Of a stretch of DNA of 64,000 bases, positions 61,553 through 64,000 are shown piece by piece. The notes under the pieces are model-generated. The model made no database searches. It saw only the letters and a list, made by a program, of their open reading frames with translations, and had not been told where the DNA came from. Origin of the DNA: Phycisphaerae bacterium (lineage in GTDB: Bacteria > Planctomycetota > Phycisphaerae > UBA1845 > JAFGLZ01); NCBI GenBank assembly GCA_016927755.1, contig JAFGLZ010000199.1:29931-93930 (forward strand), in the 5' to 3' direction. Position numbers and translations under genes: made by a program. Numbering within the stretch: position 1 is the first letter of the stretch; each line of letters opens with the position of its first letter.

Positions 61553-61674
61553 AACCATGAACCGCCGATTGGCTTGGCTCATGAGAGGGCTCTCGAGCAC
61601 GCCCCCCAAGCCACCTTGACCACATGCGGAGATTGGACAATACTTGTGTTGTCAGCCTGTTCCGACAGGCAGGA

Positions 61675-62391
61675 ATGGAGAATCGAGATATGGAGACCGA
61701 TATTGTTGCGAAGTACCCGGCTTTCCTTCAAGAGGAGTTCCGACAAGACATCAAGTTTCTTTTGGAGACCGAAGAGAAGATCATTCAGGCGCTTGCCGAT
61801 TTTCTCTCATCGGGAAAGTCCTACAGGGACGTACTGAAGGATGAAACGTGGGTGCCCATGGTTGAGGCGACTGGCCTGGCGGTGGAGGACTTCACCAAGA
61901 TCCTCCGTCCCCTCCGGTATCTCTGCTATGCCGCTCGATTAGAACGGACTTCCCCCGCCAGTATTGTGGAAGTGCTTTCGGCCCATAAGATCATCGTTGC
62001 CACGAGCCCAGCTGGCTTTCAGCCTGTTTTGACGCTTGCCGTCAAGCTTCAGCCGCTCGTCGACGCTTTCGATGAAGAGAATCCGCCGGCACTTCCCGCG
62101 CTGAGGATACAGCATCTGCGGTCAACCACCAACACCATCACCGAGTTCGTCAATGAGTTCGACACGGAGCGCGATGAGCCCGACTCCTACGTTCCAGAGC
62201 TCAAGAAGCTCCATGTCTATACAACTTTCGAGGCAACCTTCAAGGAGAAGCACGTCGACCCTATGGTTGTTGCAATGACCAAGAGGGATCTCGACCAGGT
62301 CATCAAGTGGCTCCTGCTCGCACGCATCCAACACGAGGCCACCGAGCAGGTGATTTCGGGCCTTCAAACTGGGAAGCCCGCCAATGCCTAA
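61675..62391 (+). CDS. Unknown protein A of the cargo operon
   Basis: The 238-residue product starts at ATG 61675 or 61690. It is soluble and mixed alpha/beta with charged helices (KYPAFLQEEFRQDIKFLLET, AMTKRDLDQVIKWLLLARIQ) and no recognised motif. Its stop overlaps the start of the next gene (ATG 62384), so translation is coupled. GC content is visibly lower than the host genes. Function unknown. Confidence 0.7.
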   Translation: MENRDMETDIVAKYPAFLQEEFRQDIKFLLETEEKIIQALADFLSSGKSYRDVLKDETWVPMVEATGLAVEDFTKILRPLRYLCYAARLERTSPASIVEVLSAHKIIVATSPAGFQPVLTLAVKLQPLVDAFDEENPPALPALRIQHLRSTTNTITEFVNEFDTERDEPDSYVPELKKLHVYTTFEATFKEKHVDPMVVAMTKRDLDQVIKWLLLARIQHEATEQVISGLQTGKPANA

Positions 62392-63118
62392 GATTCCATC
62401 GATAAGCCCGACCTATACGACGAGTTTGGGGAACCCTTACGCCATTTCACTCCGCGATCTAGCGTCGAAGGGGTCTGCATCAGTGGGCTTCCAGCTACCC
62501 CTTGACGATAGCCTGAAGCAGTTCCCCAAGACTGTTGCCGTCGCCATTCCGATGACCTACAATTCACCTTTTGGTGTCACCTTCTCCAGTTCCGTGCAGA
62601 GCCACGCCCACATCTCAGCGAACGTGCCCTTCTACCCGACAAGCGATTCCCCACGGCGCACGACGTCCAACCTTGCGACTCTAGACTACCAAGTTCACTT
62701 CCGGAGTGAACTAGATAGGCAGACGAAGCATCTCCTGGAGGCAATCTCGAGCGCCAAGGATGAGACCATCGCCGCGCTGGAGGCTAAGTACAAGCAGCTT
62801 CGGCAGGACCATTCAAGTCTAACACGCAGTCATGCCGAGCTCCTAGCCTCTGCTGCGCAACTCGCCGACGATCTTTCTGCGGTCAGGCTCGAGTGCGATT
62901 CGATGGCTGACTTGCTGTCTAGGAGGTATACGGCACGTCGCTTGTTCTTGATTTCAGGCCTGACAGTCCTGGCAATGTCATACTCATTGGCCCTGTATTT
63001 CACGCATAAGACTGTGATCGTGCATCCCCTGCTGGCAGGGATTGTCCTGCTCTGCGGGATTGGGTTCTCGGTTCTTTCGATCCTTCGCTATAGGGCTGAA
63101 CGTGGAGAAGGGAAATGA
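62384..63118 (+). CDS. Unknown membrane protein B of the cargo operon
   Basis: The 244-residue product has a polar, beta-like N-terminal part (residues 1-95), a coiled coil about residues 105-180 (DRQTKHLLEAISSAKDETIA, AALEAKYKQLRQDHSSLTRS) and two C-terminal membrane spans (FLISGLTVLAMSYSLALYFT and a VHPLLAGIVLLCGIGFSVLS span). It is the coiled-coil and membrane component of the operon. It overlaps gene A by 8 bases and gene C by 4 bases (ATGA). Function unknown. Confidence 0.7.
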   Translation: MPKIPSISPTYTTSLGNPYAISLRDLASKGSASVGFQLPLDDSLKQFPKTVAVAIPMTYNSPFGVTFSSSVQSHAHISANVPFYPTSDSPRRTTSNLATLDYQVHFRSELDRQTKHLLEAISSAKDETIAALEAKYKQLRQDHSSLTRSHAELLASAAQLADDLSAVRLECDSMADLLSRRYTARRLFLISGLTVLAMSYSLALYFTHKTVIVHPLLAGIVLLCGIGFSVLSILRYRAERGEGK

Positions 63119-63480
63119 CAACTGCTCTCCAAACCCCTTGGTTCTGGCTGCTCGTGGTCTACTTCCTGCTCGAACTTGTGAGCCTGATTAGCTTCAAGCG
63201 GTCGTGGTTGGCCTTCATCTGCGGCGAGTTACTTCAGATTCTGACGCACACATTCTCGGAAATCACAACGCGAAAGGGGAAGGATCGTTTCTGTGGCGTG
63301 ATTGTTACCATCGTCGTCTTGTGCATGGTCATGGCGGTAATCCACAGTGGTCTACTCGCACTGCATGGCAACGAAGCGAGTGACGAGATCCGGGAGTGTA
63401 CTGGACTAGTGGTGCTACTGATTCCAGTCGCATTCCTTTCCTTCTTTGTCAATCTGTATGGTGTCGTTCAGAGAAAGTGA
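63115..63480 (+). CDS. Unknown small membrane protein C of the cargo operon
   Basis: The 121-residue product has three hydrophobic segments (PWFWLLVVYFLLELVSLISF, FCGVIVTIVVLCMVMAVIHS, GLVVLLIPVAFLSFFVNLY) with a basic loop between the first and second. No recognised domain. Start overlaps the gene B stop as ATGA. With gene B it may form a membrane complex. Confidence 0.68.
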   Translation: MTTALQTPWFWLLVVYFLLELVSLISFKRSWLAFICGELLQILTHTFSEITTRKGKDRFCGVIVTIVVLCMVMAVIHSGLLALHGNEASDEIRECTGLVVLLIPVAFLSFFVNLYGVVQRK

Positions 63481-63568
63481 CCGCAGGGCTTGGATATGAC
63501 GGTATCTTGGGGCCGCGTTACTCTGACCTGGCAGCCCGCGAGTGGGCGTTGGAGTTCGACACAGTGAC

Positions 63569-63802
63569 CTAGGGGACCGGAAACTGCAGCCCAAGTTGCG
63601 TATTGAGCCGCTCGACCGCGACGCGCAGCTCGACGACCGCCTTGGCCAACGGTTCAATCGCTTCGGTCCTGACCTCGAGCTTCGCAATCCGCTGATCGCG
63701 ATCGCGACCCTGGGCCAGCGCACACGACCCGATCGTCACGGCGACCGCCGCCACAGCGATCGCCGTGCCGATCCACTTCGAAGTGCCATTCCGGGCCGTC
63801 AT
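63569..63802 (-). CDS. Small membrane protein with coiled coil, phage-type
   Basis: The 77-residue product has one hydrophobic segment (GTAIAVAAVAVTIGSCALAQ, with a Cys that could be a lipobox) followed by a helical coiled coil (DQRIAKLEVRTEAIEPLAKA). The layout resembles small phage spanin or lysis-accessory proteins. ATG 63802 overlaps the upstream stop as ATGA, so it is coupled to the gene at the edge. Confidence 0.6.
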   Translation of the reverse strand: MTARNGTSKWIGTAIAVAAVAVTIGSCALAQGRDRDQRIAKLEVRTEAIEPLAKAVVELRVAVERLNTQLGLQFPVP

Positions 63803-64000
63803 CCTCGAACCCTCCGTGACTCCTCCTTCCTCCGCCAGTTCCCGGCGTGGTAGCCGAATCGCCACACCGCGAACACGATCACCCCCGCGATCGCGGCGAT
63901 CACGGCCAGACCGACGTGTCCGCTTGACGAACCACACTGCCCGCAGGCGCAGGTGGCCGAGCCACGCGAGGCGTCGTGTCCGGGATTCAGACGAGGGTGG
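63799..64000 (-). CDS. Small membrane protein, partial at right edge
   Basis: A frame open at the right edge of the window, ending at TGA 63801-63799, encodes at least 66 residues. It has a Cys-rich segment (ATCACGQCGSSSG), one membrane span (HVGLAVIAAIAGVIVFAVWR) and a basic tail (NWRRKEESRRVRG). It overlaps the next gene by ATGA. The start is outside the window. Probably a phage-type envelope or lysis gene. Confidence 0.6.
   Translation of the reverse strand, partial: HPRLNPGHDASRGSATCACGQCGSSSGHVGLAVIAAIAGVIVFAVWRFGYHAGNWRRKEESRRVRG

Noticed and set aside
53975..64000. A second copy of the tRNA-Ser 3' end as attR
   Set aside because: I looked for the T-arm and acceptor sequence and found none up to the right edge, so the element's far end lies outside the window.
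1..64000. CRISPR arrays, rRNA genes and insertion sequences
   Set aside because: No direct-repeat array with unique spacers, no rRNA motifs and no transposase gene were seen in the window.

Overview
The window is GC-rich, tightly packed bacterial chromosome. I infer a member of the Planctomycetota (Phycisphaerae-like). The reasons are a Tat-exported Gfo/Idh/MocA oxidoreductase and a Tat-exported BNR protein, a protein ending in a sorting-like tail, several secreted proteins without a recognisable family, a Lys-rich HU, and a complete sigma54-linked flagellar export and basal-body cluster. The phylum call is an inference; no rRNA is present to settle it.

Left part (1-12.8 kb): the end of a TPR protein, a Gfo/Idh/MocA lipoprotein, a secreted helical protein, a 1437-residue double-activase protein of the 2-hydroxyacyl-CoA dehydratase activator family with a terminator-like structure in its leader, an AI-2E/PerM-type permease, a small basic protein, an MltA lytic transglycosylase and a secreted protein with a C-terminal anchor.

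Flagellar region (13.05-39.16 kb, all on the minus strand). In transcription order: a TPR protein, an FlgN-like chaperone, a soluble histidine kinase and a sigma54-activating response regulator; then, behind a near-consensus sigma54 promoter, flgB-flgC-fliE-fliF-fliG, a stand-alone FliG C-terminal-domain paralogue, fliH-fliI-fliJ-motE-like-fliK-flgD-flagellar operon protein-flgE-flbD-motA-motB-fliL-fliN-fliO-fliP-fliQ-fliR-flhB. Two rotor features stand out. The extra FliG_C protein keeps the two acidic torque residues but has lost or reversed all three basic ones. FliN carries three copies of the peptide by which FliM normally binds CheY-P, and no fliM is seen in the window.

Metabolic part (39.5-53.7 kb): a GAF-GGDEF diguanylate cyclase, a BNR/sialidase-like protein, argB-argD, rph, a SPOR-like lipoprotein, rdgB, a GH5-like glycosidase, proB, tRNA-Leu(GAG), HU, a lipoprotein and a PAS-sigma54 regulator.

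Right part (53.9-64 kb): an integrated element starting at the 3' end of tRNA-Ser(GCT). It carries a tyrosine integrase that reads antisense through the tRNA, an excisionase-like protein, a TOPRIM protein, a DUF2303 (YfdQ-like) phage protein, small phage-type genes, a tRNA-Met(CAT)-like gene, a divergent HTH regulator with operator-like repeats, and a lower-GC cargo block on the plus strand. The cargo has a nuclease-like secreted protein and a translationally coupled three-gene operon of unknown proteins, two of them membrane proteins; that operon is the best candidate here for an undescribed system. Small membrane-protein genes resume on the minus strand at the right edge, so the element continues beyond the window.
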